A DNA stretch of 64,000 bases from positions 1 to 64,000 of the forward strand of contig PJER01000006.1 of the NCBI GenBank assembly GCA_002825465.1, given 5' to 3'. The notes under the pieces were generated by a model. The model ran no database searches, was not told the origin of the DNA, and worked only from the letters and a program-made list of their open reading frames with translations. Source of the stretch: Candidatus Thorarchaeota archaeon MP8T_1 (GTDB lineage Archaea > Asgardarchaeota > Thorarchaeia > Thorarchaeales > Thorarchaeaceae). Positions 15,977 to 23,609 of this stretch are shown piece after piece (the first letter of the stretch is position 1; every line of letters starts with the position of its first letter). The translations under genes were made by a program, and so were the position numbers.

Positions 15977-17459
15977 GAAGGGCTACCTCCTTACCGAGGA
16001 CGAAAACTGCTGCTGCCATTGGTAGTTCTACAGAGTCACAATCATAAGGACCGTACTTCTCATCATTAATTATGAATTCTGGAACAGGACCCTTATGAAA
16101 TCTGACTTTCAATGTACCTTCATTAAAGACTACTGCATCTCTAAATGGATTGAATGTATCTAAATTATCTCGAGTCAATTCTGAAACTGCAAATCCGGTT
16201 TTTCCATTAAGACTACCAATTAATCGAATTACCCTGTGAACATCATGGGTCACAGGTTTATCAATTTCGCTGCCATAGAGTTCTACAGCCTTTTCTGCAA
16301 TCTCTTGCCAAGATTTTATACCAATACCTTTGACTTTAGCACTCAATACTGGACGTGGTCTCCGAAGCATATCTACAGCAGTTACTTTTTTGTCTTTGAG
16401 AATGGAGACCCATTTTTCTTTTCCTTGGTAAGACTCGATGTTTTGAATGAACACTATCATGGCATCTGCAAGCTTACCAGACCAACCAGGAATTTCACGA
16501 GATGGAATAATACTGGTACCACCTTGTGTGACAATAGCCTTACTACCTCTGAATCCAGACCCCATAACGTACTGTACAATCTCTATGCGAGCATTAGAAT
16601 CCAATTTGTACACTTTTGGGTCATGGACTCGAATGTGATATCCTCTATGACCACTATAGTTGAGCTGGATATTGTCGGGATTGAATCCTAAATCATTAAT
16701 GAGAAATTCGTCATAGAGTTTGATTGTATGTTTCCTTGCAGTATTGAGACATTCTTTGCAAATCCATTTCCGTGTATAAAACCCAAATAATTTCCGAGAG
16801 GTTTTGGAATTGCATTTAGGACAAGCTTTTGGTGGAGTGCCTACACCCTGTGCATCACATTCAGGATTGTTACAATACCAGTTCTCTCCACAAACAGGAC
16901 AGATTTCTGGAGCGTTCCCAGTACCTGATTCATTACATTCAGGATTTTTACACTTCCACGCGTCATGATCATTTGCACATTTCAATTCTAGATGATCAGC
17001 ATCTATATCAAAGACTAACTCAGCACCTAACCATTCCTTTTCATTCATACTTATTGCAGTTGGAAACCCATAAAATGCAGCTGAATGGTAAATACTGTGA
17101 GGAGCAATTATTGATAGATTTCGTAGAAGGTCCTCTTTGGATTTGTAACCCTCATGACGAGTCCAGTTGGTGATACTAATGTCTTTTGAACCACAGTTTG
17201 GACATTTAGTAATAGGTTTGAATGACTTTCCCGATTGACCACAACCTGTTTGGGTCTTATTTCCTGCTTTGTCAACTTTGATCTGTTTACGACAGCGCCA
17301 ATTATTCTCCCACCACTGAATAGCAAACTCTCGGGTATGAATTCGTTCAGGGATATCTATGGATTGTGGATTCTCAGAGTAGTACTGATGGAAAAGAAGG
17401 CGTAGCTTCATTATAGTCGTAATCTCTGAATTTTCAATTGACATTACTTTCAAGCACAC
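15969..17459 (-). CDS. priS: DNA primase catalytic subunit PriS with expanded zinc-knuckle insertions
   Basis: This 496-residue archaeo-eukaryotic primase catalytic subunit is much longer than the roughly 330-400 residues usual for archaeal PriS. Catalytic acidic residues are in 'ELVFDIDADHLE' (D151, D153, D155) and the nucleotide-binding motif is 'SGHRGYHIRV' (about 269-278). Between them, about residues 161-240 hold two near-repeats with consensus 'C-x-NPEC-x-x-x-G-x-G-x-x-P-x-x-CP-x-C' (about 170-190 and 196-216) plus 'WICKEC'. An earlier ribbon uses C56, C73, C86 and C89. It starts at GTG 17459, or at the ATG at 17444, which has GAGAGGTG upstream. It is co-transcribed with gins51. The large subunit PriL is not in this window. 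Confidence 0.92.
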   Translation of the reverse strand: MCLKVMSIENSEITTIMKLRLLFHQYYSENPQSIDIPERIHTREFAIQWWENNWRCRKQIKVDKAGNKTQTGCGQSGKSFKPITKCPNCGSKDISITNWTRHEGYKSKEDLLRNLSIIAPHSIYHSAAFYGFPTAISMNEKEWLGAELVFDIDADHLELKCANDHDAWKCKNPECNESGTGNAPEICPVCGENWYCNNPECDAQGVGTPPKACPKCNSKTSRKLFGFYTRKWICKECLNTARKHTIKLYDEFLINDLGFNPDNIQLNYSGHRGYHIRVHDPKVYKLDSNARIEIVQYVMGSGFRGSKAIVTQGGTSIIPSREIPGWSGKLADAMIVFIQNIESYQGKEKWVSILKDKKVTAVDMLRRPRPVLSAKVKGIGIKSWQEIAEKAVELYGSEIDKPVTHDVHRVIRLIGSLNGKTGFAVSELTRDNLDTFNPFRDAVVFNEGTLKVRFHKGPVPEFIINDEKYGPYDCDSVELPMAAAVFVLGKEVALLE

Positions 17460-17502
17460 CTCTCACTGACTTTTGTGTTTCGACTCTGAGTAATAGTGAA
17501 TC

Positions 17503-17542
17503 ATCACTCAATTATCCTACTTGATGAAAATGATTGAGTGAT
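17503..17542. repeat. 10-bp inverted repeat between PCNA and priS
   Basis: ATCACTCAAT (17503-17512) is perfectly inverted at 17533-17542 (ATTGAGTGAT), with a 20-nt spacer. It lies in the 93-nt gap between priS and the downstream PCNA gene. It could form an RNA hairpin on either strand. There is no adjacent oligo-T run to make it a clear terminator. Confidence 0.5.
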
Positions 17543-17552
17543 ATTAGTCGTT

Positions 17553-18311
17553 CTACCTTCGTTCCACACGTGGTGCTAATATGAAGCTGATATTTCCTGC
17601 TTCCGCAATTGGAAATTCCAACATCATTGGTTTACTTTCACTAAACTGAAGGATGATACTATCACTAGCAATCGCTTTTGATATCTCAGCTAGATAGTTA
17701 AGCGCGTACATAGCAGTTGCCTGACCTGATCCAACCTTTAGTTGGAAAAGTGCAGGATCTTCACCTTCTGTTGTAAGCGTAATTCGTGCTTCTCCAGTAT
17801 CACCCTCACCCATGAACGCGATAATATTCTTCTCAGCACTTATCTTAACATGGCTGGAAACAACGCCAACGTCTTTGATTGCTTGTTTGAATGCATCTGC
17901 ATACATCTCTGCCTTCACACCAAACTCCATTCCTGGTTTGTTTGTCTGGCTGTCAGGAGGAGTGAGGAGCTGGAGTTTGAACTGTCGTTCAGCCTGACCT
18001 ATCATTTTAATCTCAAGACGCTTATCAGATTCATCTAGATTGAACTCGAGACGTTCATCCCCACCCATTCTTTTACTTACTCTGACAAGTTCATCAATTC
18101 CAAGACAGACATCATGCTCACCTTTGCAAGTGTACTCCTGAAAAACGGCAGATGGAAGACTGAGGTCTACCATTGCAGCCTTAGATGAATCAAGTTGTCT
18201 CAATATTATTCCTGATTCAGATATTTTGAGGTGTGCTTCAGTCAATAATGTTGCTAAAGCATCTACTATCTGTTTCCAAGTTTTCGTACTGTCTAGGGTA
18301 GCATGAAACAT
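17553..18311 (-). CDS. pcn: PCNA sliding clamp, paralogue B
   Basis: This 252-residue DNA sliding clamp is recognised by 'MFHATLDSTKTWKQIVDALATLL', 'MVDLSLPSAVFQEYTCKGE', 'NLDESDKRLEIKMIG', 'GEGDTGEARITL' and the C-terminal 'FILAPRVERR'. Both PCNA folds and the interdomain loop (LQLLTPPDSQTNKP) are complete, so it should be functional. It follows paralogue A on the same strand with a gap of about 130 nt that contains a short PCNA-like remnant. The two proteins share most of their N-terminal 60 residues and their C-terminus but differ through the centre. They are therefore likely to assemble as a heterotrimer or to have different clients. Confidence 0.95.
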   Translation of the reverse strand: MFHATLDSTKTWKQIVDALATLLTEAHLKISESGIILRQLDSSKAAMVDLSLPSAVFQEYTCKGEHDVCLGIDELVRVSKRMGGDERLEFNLDESDKRLEIKMIGQAERQFKLQLLTPPDSQTNKPGMEFGVKAEMYADAFKQAIKDVGVVSSHVKISAEKNIIAFMGEGDTGEARITLTTEGEDPALFQLKVGSGQATAMYALNYLAEISKAIASDSIILQFSESKPMMLEFPIAEAGNISFILAPRVERR

Positions 18312-18347
18312 TGTTCGTTATCTCCAATATCATTGCTCGACCATTAG

Positions 18348-18446
18348 CTAAGCAAGTTTGAACATGATTTCCTCATATGGTTTTGCAATTAAAATGTACT
18401 TCTCGGTAGATACAGGTGAAAATTCGTATTGAATTTCGACTAATTT
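18348..18446 (-). pseudogene. Possible remnant of a third PCNA C-terminus
   Basis: Immediately after the PCNA-A stop, in another frame, the minus strand encodes about 32 residues ending in a stop. The core 'VEIQYEFSPVSTEKYILIA' lines up residue by residue with the last PCNA strands, 'IELKFSIAESGEIRYLLAP': hydrophobic alternation, E at position 2, K/R-Y-I/L-L near the end. Upstream of 18446 the same frame only overlaps PCNA-A and looks like a shadow. This suggests a decayed clamp gene or recombination scar between the two paralogues. The similarity is short and judged by eye. Confidence 0.35.
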
Positions 18447-19206
18447 ATCGTCGTTCAACACGAGGTGCAAGAAGATATCGAATTTCTCCACTCTCTGCAA
18501 TGGAAAACTTGAGCTCAATAGGTTTGTATGCACTCATCTGAAGTGTCAAGCTATCACCGGAAATTGCCTTGGCAATCTCTGTGAGATAACTCAGAGCATA
18601 CATAGAAGTTGCATCATTCAGGGTTCTTAGACTGAATAATGAAGACTCATCGCCTCCAAGTGTTAAAACAACTTCTACCTCCCCAGTGTCCCCTTCACCA
18701 CCAAAAACTAGTCTATCAGAAGTCGCTGTAACCTTCAAGTGATTCGACACAACTCCGATATCCTTCACAACATGTTTGAAGGCATCAGATAACATTTCAG
18801 CTTGTATGTCAAAAGAAGGTGATATTTTCTGAGTACGTTCCTCTGGAGGAGTCAAGAGTTGGAGCTTGAAGGTCCTTACAGCATGACCGATCATTTTGAT
18901 TTCGAATCGCTTCTCTGATTCATCTAGATTGAATACTAGTCTATCATCACCAGCCATTCGTTTACTCACTTTAGCTACTTCAGCAACTCCCAGACATATA
19001 TCGTGTTCTCCAGAACAAGTATATTCCTGAAAGACGGACCTTGGAAGTATCATATCCACCATAGCAGCTCGGGAGGAATCATATTGAGTCAGAGTGATTC
19101 CACTCGGCGAAACTACCAAATGGACTTCTGTGAGTAGAGTAGCTAGAGCATCAACAATTTGCTTCCAAGTTTTAGTACTATCAAGTGTTGCATAAAACAT
19201 TCCCAA
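18445..19206 (-). CDS. pcn: PCNA sliding clamp, paralogue A
   Basis: This 253-residue complete PCNA carries 'MFYATLDSTKTWKQIVDALATLL', 'SVFQEYTCSGEHDICLG', 'NLDESEKRFEIKMIG', interdomain loop 'LQLLTPPEERTQKIS', 'GEGDTGEVEVVLTLGG' and the C-terminal 'YLLAPRVERR'. It is the first of two tandem clamps. The start is directly at the stop of the OB-fold gene (19207), implying co-translation. It retains the hydrophobic pocket region and C-terminal strand needed to bind PIP-box partners. Which of the two copies is ancestral cannot be decided here. Confidence 0.95.
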   Translation of the reverse strand: MGMFYATLDSTKTWKQIVDALATLLTEVHLVVSPSGITLTQYDSSRAAMVDMILPRSVFQEYTCSGEHDICLGVAEVAKVSKRMAGDDRLVFNLDESEKRFEIKMIGHAVRTFKLQLLTPPEERTQKISPSFDIQAEMLSDAFKHVVKDIGVVSNHLKVTATSDRLVFGGEGDTGEVEVVLTLGGDESSLFSLRTLNDATSMYALSYLTEIAKAISGDSLTLQMSAYKPIELKFSIAESGEIRYLLAPRVERR

Positions 19207-19581
19207 TCATCCACTCATTATTTTTCTGACCGCATCTTCCATCTCTAATACTTCCTTATACAGTCCAATATCCAGAGTGTCTATATCATGTGCAATTATC
19301 GCATTCAATCGTGCTTCCTGAGAATCATCTGTAGTCTTTGTAGTAACTTCTCCGATAATGAGGTATTTTTTCTTCATTTCCAGTGTTCCTTCAACACTTA
19401 CCCATATACTTCCAGCATTGTCAACATCTGAATCAAATAGATCTTGGACAAGTGCAGTACCAGGGCTAGAGTCCACCACGATTCCTAAGACTCTGACTTG
19501 TCCTTCGGTTGAAGGAGAGATATTACGAATCGTAGTGAGTTTTGCTGCTTTTCTTCTAGTGAACTTCTTTTCTTCAGCCAA
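19207..19581 (-). CDS. Small OB-fold protein, RPA/Stn1-like
   Basis: This 124-residue protein has a basic N-terminus (EEKKFTRRKAAKLTTIRNIS) followed by a pattern typical of a single OB fold: 'GQVRVLGIVVDSSPGTALVQDLFD', 'AGSIWVSVEGTLEMKKKYLIIGEVTTK', 'RLNAIIAHDIDTLDIGLYKEVLEM'. The final helix after the barrel resembles RPA14/RPA32-type subunits. It lies between tfs and PCNA-A, with 1-nt spacing to the clamp. A single-stranded-DNA-binding role in replication is a reasonable inference but is not demonstrated by a specific motif. Confidence 0.6.
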   Translation of the reverse strand: MAEEKKFTRRKAAKLTTIRNISPSTEGQVRVLGIVVDSSPGTALVQDLFDSDVDNAGSIWVSVEGTLEMKKKYLIIGEVTTKTTDDSQEARLNAIIAHDIDTLDIGLYKEVLEMEDAVRKIMSG

Positions 19582-19668
19582 ATTGCATACGCCCTGTTTT
19601 TAATTAGTGGATGGAGATGAAAGTCATCCCTTTGTCATCATCTGGTTACGCTATAAATGTGTAGTAAA

Positions 19669-20001
19669 TTAGCCACCATAGTTGCGCCAAGTGTGTTTGC
19701 ATTGTGTGCATCTGTAGAATTCTGTTGCACCCTCATCACCACGCCTTGTCTGTACAGTCCAATAATAGGCATCAGTGTTTCCACATTTTGGACAGATTGC
19801 CTTCGTGACTGGCATTGGTATTGAATCATCTTCAACAACGATGATCTTGTCTCGCGGGGTCTTTTCGATATCTTGAGAGACCTTCAGTTTTCCACCTTCG
19901 ATTTCTTGGGTATGTTCGCAACTGCGGCATTTCAAGGCTCTACTACCGTCATCCTTGGTGAAGGGCACCATCATTGCACCGCATTTTTCACAGAATTCCA
20001 T
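19669..20001 (-). CDS. tfs: Transcription factor S (TFIIS/RPB9-like cleavage factor)
   Basis: This 110-residue protein has two zinc ribbons: N-terminal 'FCEKCGAMMVPF...LKCRSCEH' and C-terminal 'CPKCGNTDAYYW...FYRCTQCKHTWRNYGG'. The hairpin of the second ribbon holds 'RRGDEGATEF', with the adjacent acidic pair (D-E) that stimulates RNA cleavage by a backtracked RNA polymerase. It is therefore the cleavage-active TFS type and not an RPB9-only subunit. It sits in the csl4-rpoL-tfs-PCNA gene order that recurs in archaea. Confidence 0.93.
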   Translation of the reverse strand: MEFCEKCGAMMVPFTKDDGSRALKCRSCEHTQEIEGGKLKVSQDIEKTPRDKIIVVEDDSIPMPVTKAICPKCGNTDAYYWTVQTRRGDEGATEFYRCTQCKHTWRNYGG

Positions 20002-20066
20002 TGAATCTACTCACCACTTTTACGTCGCAGTGGCAGTTTGTCAATTAAGCATTTTGACCTGTCGAA

Positions 20067-20489
20067 TTATTTATTGTTTGAAGGTAAATATCCAATATTA
20101 TTCTCTAAAAATTTTCGAAATGATTCAGCTGCAATTTCACCCTCTTTCTTTCTGCTAGTTGTCTTATCGATATCGAGTGAATCAACAAGTGATGATACAA
20201 TATCAGAGATTGAGATCATTTCTTTCATCCATAGGTATGCCATGAGCGCTTCATAGGCATCAGCAGCTCTTCCGGCATCAGCCCTTCTATTCATATGATG
20301 ATAGATGGATGTTGAACGGATTGCGTGAGCAAGAACACTATCACGTACTTTCTCACCAGTAGTATGGCCAAGAACTAGAGACTTTGCAAGAGAATAACAA
20401 AAATTGACTAGGTTGTCACCAACCTTTGCCAGACCCTTATCATGCATTATGCTTTCGATATTCTTGTGTGTGACAAAGGTTTCCCACAT
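20067..20489 (-). CDS. RNase III-like fold protein
   Basis: This 140-residue helical protein contains 'KVGDNLVNFCYSLAKSLVLG', resembling the start of the RNase III catalytic signature (G-D-x-x-x), and 'VRDSVLAHAIRSTSIYHHM', 'GRAADAYEALMAYLWM'; the last resembles the D-x-x-E-A segment. No double-stranded RNA-binding domain is present, so it would be a mini-RNase III-like enzyme of the archaeal group. Position between rpoL and tfs supports an RNA-processing role. Catalysis is uncertain because the acidic residues do not all fit the canonical pattern by eye. Confidence 0.55.
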   Translation of the reverse strand: MWETFVTHKNIESIMHDKGLAKVGDNLVNFCYSLAKSLVLGHTTGEKVRDSVLAHAIRSTSIYHHMNRRADAGRAADAYEALMAYLWMKEMISISDIVSSLVDSLDIDKTTSRKKEGEIAAESFRKFLENNIGYLPSNNK

Positions 20490-20510
20490 ATGGGATCACC
20501 CTCTTCAATT

Positions 20511-20801
20511 CTAATCTACACTATGGTCAGTGCTTGCTTGCTTGAATTTCTTACGAAATTCTTCGGTACGTGCAAGCATCTTCTCAAGTGCTTCGCGAAG
20601 GACTACATTGGACTGGCGTCTTTTTGTTCTCAATGTAACAACTGGGCTAGCAAGCAGGGGATGTTCAATGTTGTACCCTGCGAATTCTACAGCTGGTTCC
20701 TCTAGGAGAGTTTTTCGTAGAAGATTAGGAAAAGAGTGTCCTTCTCCACCTATCTCAAATTTCAACTCAAATCTGTCATTTTGTATTGTTCTTGGTTTCA
20801 A
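20511..20801 (-). CDS. rpo11: RNA polymerase subunit RpoL (Rpo11)
   Basis: This 96-residue RpoL/Rpb11-type subunit has the family core 'EGHSFPNLLRKTLLEEPAVEFAGYNIEHPLLASPVVTLRT', which forms the dimerisation fold with Rpo3, followed by the long C-terminal helix 'LREALEKMLARTEEFRKKFKQA'. The length is normal. The start overlaps the csl4 stop by 4 nt, indicating translational coupling. Rpo3 is not in the window. Confidence 0.92.
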   Translation of the reverse strand: MKPRTIQNDRFELKFEIGGEGHSFPNLLRKTLLEEPAVEFAGYNIEHPLLASPVVTLRTKRRQSNVVLREALEKMLARTEEFRKKFKQASTDHSVD

Positions 20802-21562
20802 TCACGACGCCTCCTATCGCTTCGTCGGTCACGGCCTCCATGGCCTCTATCTGACCGTCTATCTCCACCCCTTCCATGACTCGAGTATCTTCCTCCCCCT
20901 CTGTGGTCATCTCTTTGATCGTATCGGTCCCGATCGTATGACCTGCGACGTGGAGCTAAATCTGGTCGTGGTTCAAGACCAAATTGTTGTCCATAATCAC
21001 TAGCGACCTCACGTGTTTCACGATTTTCACATCTCAAACAGAACATATTGTTATATGTTGTAAGAGTGAGATGATTGCCACATTTGGAACATTTAGCTAG
21101 TATTACTCCTAAGTCATTACCAACAACACTGAGCACCGGAGGGATTTCATGAGTGTTGATTGCTTTAGCGCGAACAAGGTCAGTTGTTCGAATGACATCA
21201 TGCATACTCTTTACAAAACGTCTGGTCACATTACTGATGTGAATTTCTCCAACAAGGCCACTATGGAAATCCTTTCCATTTCGTCTTACAATGGATATCT
21301 CTGCGCGTTGTTCATACGCGTTGATGACTTCTCCAACTAGAATATCGCCACTGACTGGAAGTGCAAGCTTCATTTTCCCTTTTGTATCTAGAACACTAAT
21401 ACTACGTTCTTTGAGGTCCATTGATACTGCGCCAGGTGCTGCAGCATATACAATGCCATCCTTTTCGTAAGTACCATAGCTTGGTGATAGTTCTTCAATC
21501 ACGCATAACTGTTCACCTGGTACCACAATGTCGCCGCTCTTTACGTCAGCCATTTTATTCAC
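20798..21562 (-). CDS. csl4: Exosome subunit Csl4 with an Arg/Gly/Asp-rich disordered tail
   Basis: This 254-residue exosome cap subunit has an N-terminal domain ('GDIVVPGEQLCVIEELSPSYGTYEKDGIVYA'), a central S1 domain ('GDILVGEVINAYEQRAEISIVRRNG', 'GEIHISNVTRRFVKSMHDVIRTTDLVRAKAI') and a C-terminal zinc ribbon ('CSKCGNHL...MFCLRCEN'). After residue 200 it continues in an unusual low-complexity tail of repeated R/D/G/S (for example 'RGGGRYSSHGRGGDRRSDR'). Standard Csl4 ends at the ribbon. RGG-like tails in other proteins bind RNA or promote condensation. An ATG 9 nt inside is an alternative start. Confidence 0.92.
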   Translation of the reverse strand: MNKMADVKSGDIVVPGEQLCVIEELSPSYGTYEKDGIVYAAAPGAVSMDLKERSISVLDTKGKMKLALPVSGDILVGEVINAYEQRAEISIVRRNGKDFHSGLVGEIHISNVTRRFVKSMHDVIRTTDLVRAKAINTHEIPPVLSVVGNDLGVILAKCSKCGNHLTLTTYNNMFCLRCENRETREVASDYGQQFGLEPRPDLAPRRRSYDRDRYDQRDDHRGGGRYSSHGRGGDRRSDRGHGGRDRRSDRRRRD

Positions 21563-22184
21563 ACTCTTTGGAACATATTCGATAGAGGTCTACATCGATA
21601 ATATGTACACGTTTTCTATGATGATCGAACAATTTACCGATAGGAAATTGGAAAGTTTCGATCTGTGTCACCCTTGCGCCGAGCTTCTTGACTTCCTTTT
21701 CTAGGAAGAGTCTGTTCTTGTTACCTGCAAGGTGGATGCTATAGGTCACATTTGCAACCGAAATTGCCTTTTTGAGGAATCTCAGGTCTGCACCTTTCTT
21801 TTTAACTCCGAACGGGGGATTACTGACCACTGTATCAACAAGACAATGTAGCTGCAAAGAGGATACATCCCCTAAGATCCAGTCTACAGTATCTTCGGTT
21901 CCGAGCAATCGTGAATTCATTTGTGAAGCCTTTAAGGCTTTGCTTTGTACATCAATTCCGATAACTCTCTGAGCTCCCAGTAAAGCTGCGCCAAGAGCAA
22001 AGATACCGTCGCCGCATCCTAAGTCTACCACTGTCTTGCCTGTGATATCTCCATGTTCCATCTGCGCAGCAAATAGAATTGCGGAAGCTATCTTGGATGG
22101 GGTTGGATATTGCTCGAGAGAGACCTCATACTCACCAGTACGTTCTATTGATTCCAGTGTAATCTCTAAATCTCTCAGGCGCAA
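21555..22184 (-). CDS. METTL5-like N6-adenine methyltransferase (COG2263)
   Basis: This 209-residue SAM-dependent methyltransferase has the SAM motif 'VVDLGCGDGIFALGAALLGA', the acidic position 'VIGIDVQSKAL', and the catalytic 'VVSNPPFGVKKKGADLRFLKKA' (NPPF, used on adenine or glutamine). The NPPFG plus 'KKGADLRFL' arrangement is typical of the archaeal/eukaryotic METTL5 group that methylates an adenine in small-subunit rRNA. It is the first gene of the minus-strand operon; its end overlaps csl4 by 8 nt. The adjacent 160-nt gap separates it from divergent orc1. Confidence 0.88.
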   Translation of the reverse strand: MRLRDLEITLESIERTGEYEVSLEQYPTPSKIASAILFAAQMEHGDITGKTVVDLGCGDGIFALGAALLGAQRVIGIDVQSKALKASQMNSRLLGTEDTVDWILGDVSSLQLHCLVDTVVSNPPFGVKKKGADLRFLKKAISVANVTYSIHLAGNKNRLFLEKEVKKLGARVTQIETFQFPIGKLFDHHRKRVHIIDVDLYRICSKECE

Positions 22185-22308
22185 AGAGTGTCACCAATTT
22201 ACATCTTAATTGAGGTAGTAGAGTAGATGAATTATACTGTATATACCTAATTGAACTAATGATGGGCAGGGTAATACGTAAGCTTATCAGGTCTCCATGT
22301 TCCATACG

Positions 22309-22336
22309 CTCCACAAGAAATCCAGTGGAACTGCCC
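22309..22336 (+). promoter_or_regulatory. Candidate origin-recognition (mini-ORB-like) elements upstream of orc1/cdc6
   Basis: The gap upstream of orc1 contains CTCCACAAGAAATCCAGTGG followed by AACTGCCC. The palindromic core TCCAGTGGA and the neighbouring CTCCACAAGAAA both resemble the ORB half-site (TTCCAnTGGAAA / CTCCACnGGAAAC) bound by archaeal Orc1/Cdc6, and origins commonly lie next to the orc1 gene. Only the core is convincing: the G-string of full ORBs is absent, and just one tight cluster was found. Confidence 0.4.
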
Positions 22337-22346
22337 TTTACTTCTA

Positions 22347-23609
22347 ATGGAGCGTTACATAATGGGAAAACCTCTCGATAAACTGTTTGACAAATATATA
22401 CAGGGTCAACCGATATTCAAGGATAGGGATGCCCTGAGACCCACATACGTTCCTGCAGACCTTCCATATCGTGATGAACAGATGGGTAGAATCGGGTCTA
22501 TCTTAGGACCTGCACTTCGTGGTGCACCACCATCGAACATTCTCTGCTACGGAAAAACTGGAACCGGAAAAACTGTTGTTTCAAAATATGTTCTTGATTC
22601 ATTGGTCGGTAAGGCAATGCAAAGTGATGTTAACACACCTCTTAAGGCATATGTCAACTGTCGCATTGTTGGTACAAATTATAGAGTTCTTAAACAGCTT
22701 TGTGATGCCATATCGGCAACAATGCCGGATGGCTCAGATGTTCCATTCACTGGCCTTCCAACTGATGAGATTAGATCTATATTCAAGAATAAACTTGATT
22801 CTGAATCAAAGATTATGGTTGTTGTGCTAGATGAAGTAGATAGCCTTGTAAAACGTGATGTGAGCCAAGGAAATGATATTCTCTATGGATTAACAAGAAT
22901 GAATGGTGAGTTAGACAGAAGTCATATCTCAATCATTGGAATTAGTAATGACCTCAAATTCAAAGATATGCTAGACCCAAGGGTTTTGTCCTCTCTCGGT
23001 GAAGAGGAAGTAATCTTTGCACCATACAATGCAGTTGAACTCAAAGGAATCCTCGAGCAACGTGTAGAAGTCGCCTTTAATCCAGGAGTGATAGGAGATG
23101 AGGGTGTAATCAATCTTGTTGGAGCATTAGCCGCACAAGAACATGGAGATGCACGAAGAGCATTAGACCTTTTGAGAACTGCAGGAGAATTGGCAGAAAG
23201 ACGTGGAGATGATAGAGTACTTCAGAATCATGTACGAGATGCTCAGAAGGTGATTGAGCAAGATGTTATCACAGGTACTGTGAAGACTCTTCCAATGCAA
23301 TCTAAGGCAGTTCTCTTTGCTGTGTATGTTCTGGCAAATAGAGGGCAGAGTGACATCTTCACTGGCGAGGCTTTCAATGTATATTCAGAGATTGCAAAAT
23401 CTCTCTCTCTCGATACACTTACACAAAGGAGGGTTTCTGATTTAATTTCTGAGCTTGATATGTTGGGATTAATCAATACAACCGTCATCTCAAAGGGACG
23501 TTATGGACGTACAAAGAAGATCAAACTGGCAGTGAGTAAGAAGCAGATTGGTGCAATTCTTGATGATGACAGTAGACTAAGCAAAGCTGCTAAAGACATC
23601 TTGGGTTAA
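22347..23609 (+). CDS. orc1: Orc1/Cdc6 origin-recognition initiator
   Basis: This 420-residue AAA+ initiator has Walker A 'CYGKTGTGKTVVSKYVL', Walker B 'VVVLDEVDSLV', sensor 1 'IIGISNDLKF' and the box 'DPRVLSSLGEEEVIFAPY'. A C-terminal winged helix follows ('AVLFAVYVLANRG', 'RRVSDLISELDMLGLINTTVISKGRYGRT') that contacts ORB DNA. All AAA motifs are intact. The start is ATG at 22347; a second ATG at 22362 is possible. It is the only plus-strand gene between the two minus-strand replication blocks and it converges on the PolD small subunit, ending within 4 nt of it. Confidence 0.95.
   Translation: MERYIMGKPLDKLFDKYIQGQPIFKDRDALRPTYVPADLPYRDEQMGRIGSILGPALRGAPPSNILCYGKTGTGKTVVSKYVLDSLVGKAMQSDVNTPLKAYVNCRIVGTNYRVLKQLCDAISATMPDGSDVPFTGLPTDEIRSIFKNKLDSESKIMVVVLDEVDSLVKRDVSQGNDILYGLTRMNGELDRSHISIIGISNDLKFKDMLDPRVLSSLGEEEVIFAPYNAVELKGILEQRVEVAFNPGVIGDEGVINLVGALAAQEHGDARRALDLLRTAGELAERRGDDRVLQNHVRDAQKVIEQDVITGTVKTLPMQSKAVLFAVYVLANRGQSDIFTGEAFNVYSEIAKSLSLDTLTQRRVSDLISELDMLGLINTTVISKGRYGRTKKIKLAVSKKQIGAILDDDSRLSKAAKDILG

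Noticed and set aside
16236..16691. 151-aa plus-strand ORF within priS
   Set aside because: Overlaps the catalytic region of a clearly real gene; composition is not protein-like.
18348..18533. 61-aa ORF between the PCNA genes as a functional gene
   Set aside because: Only the portion outside PCNA-A looks like a PCNA strand; the upstream half is a shadow, so it is treated as a remnant.
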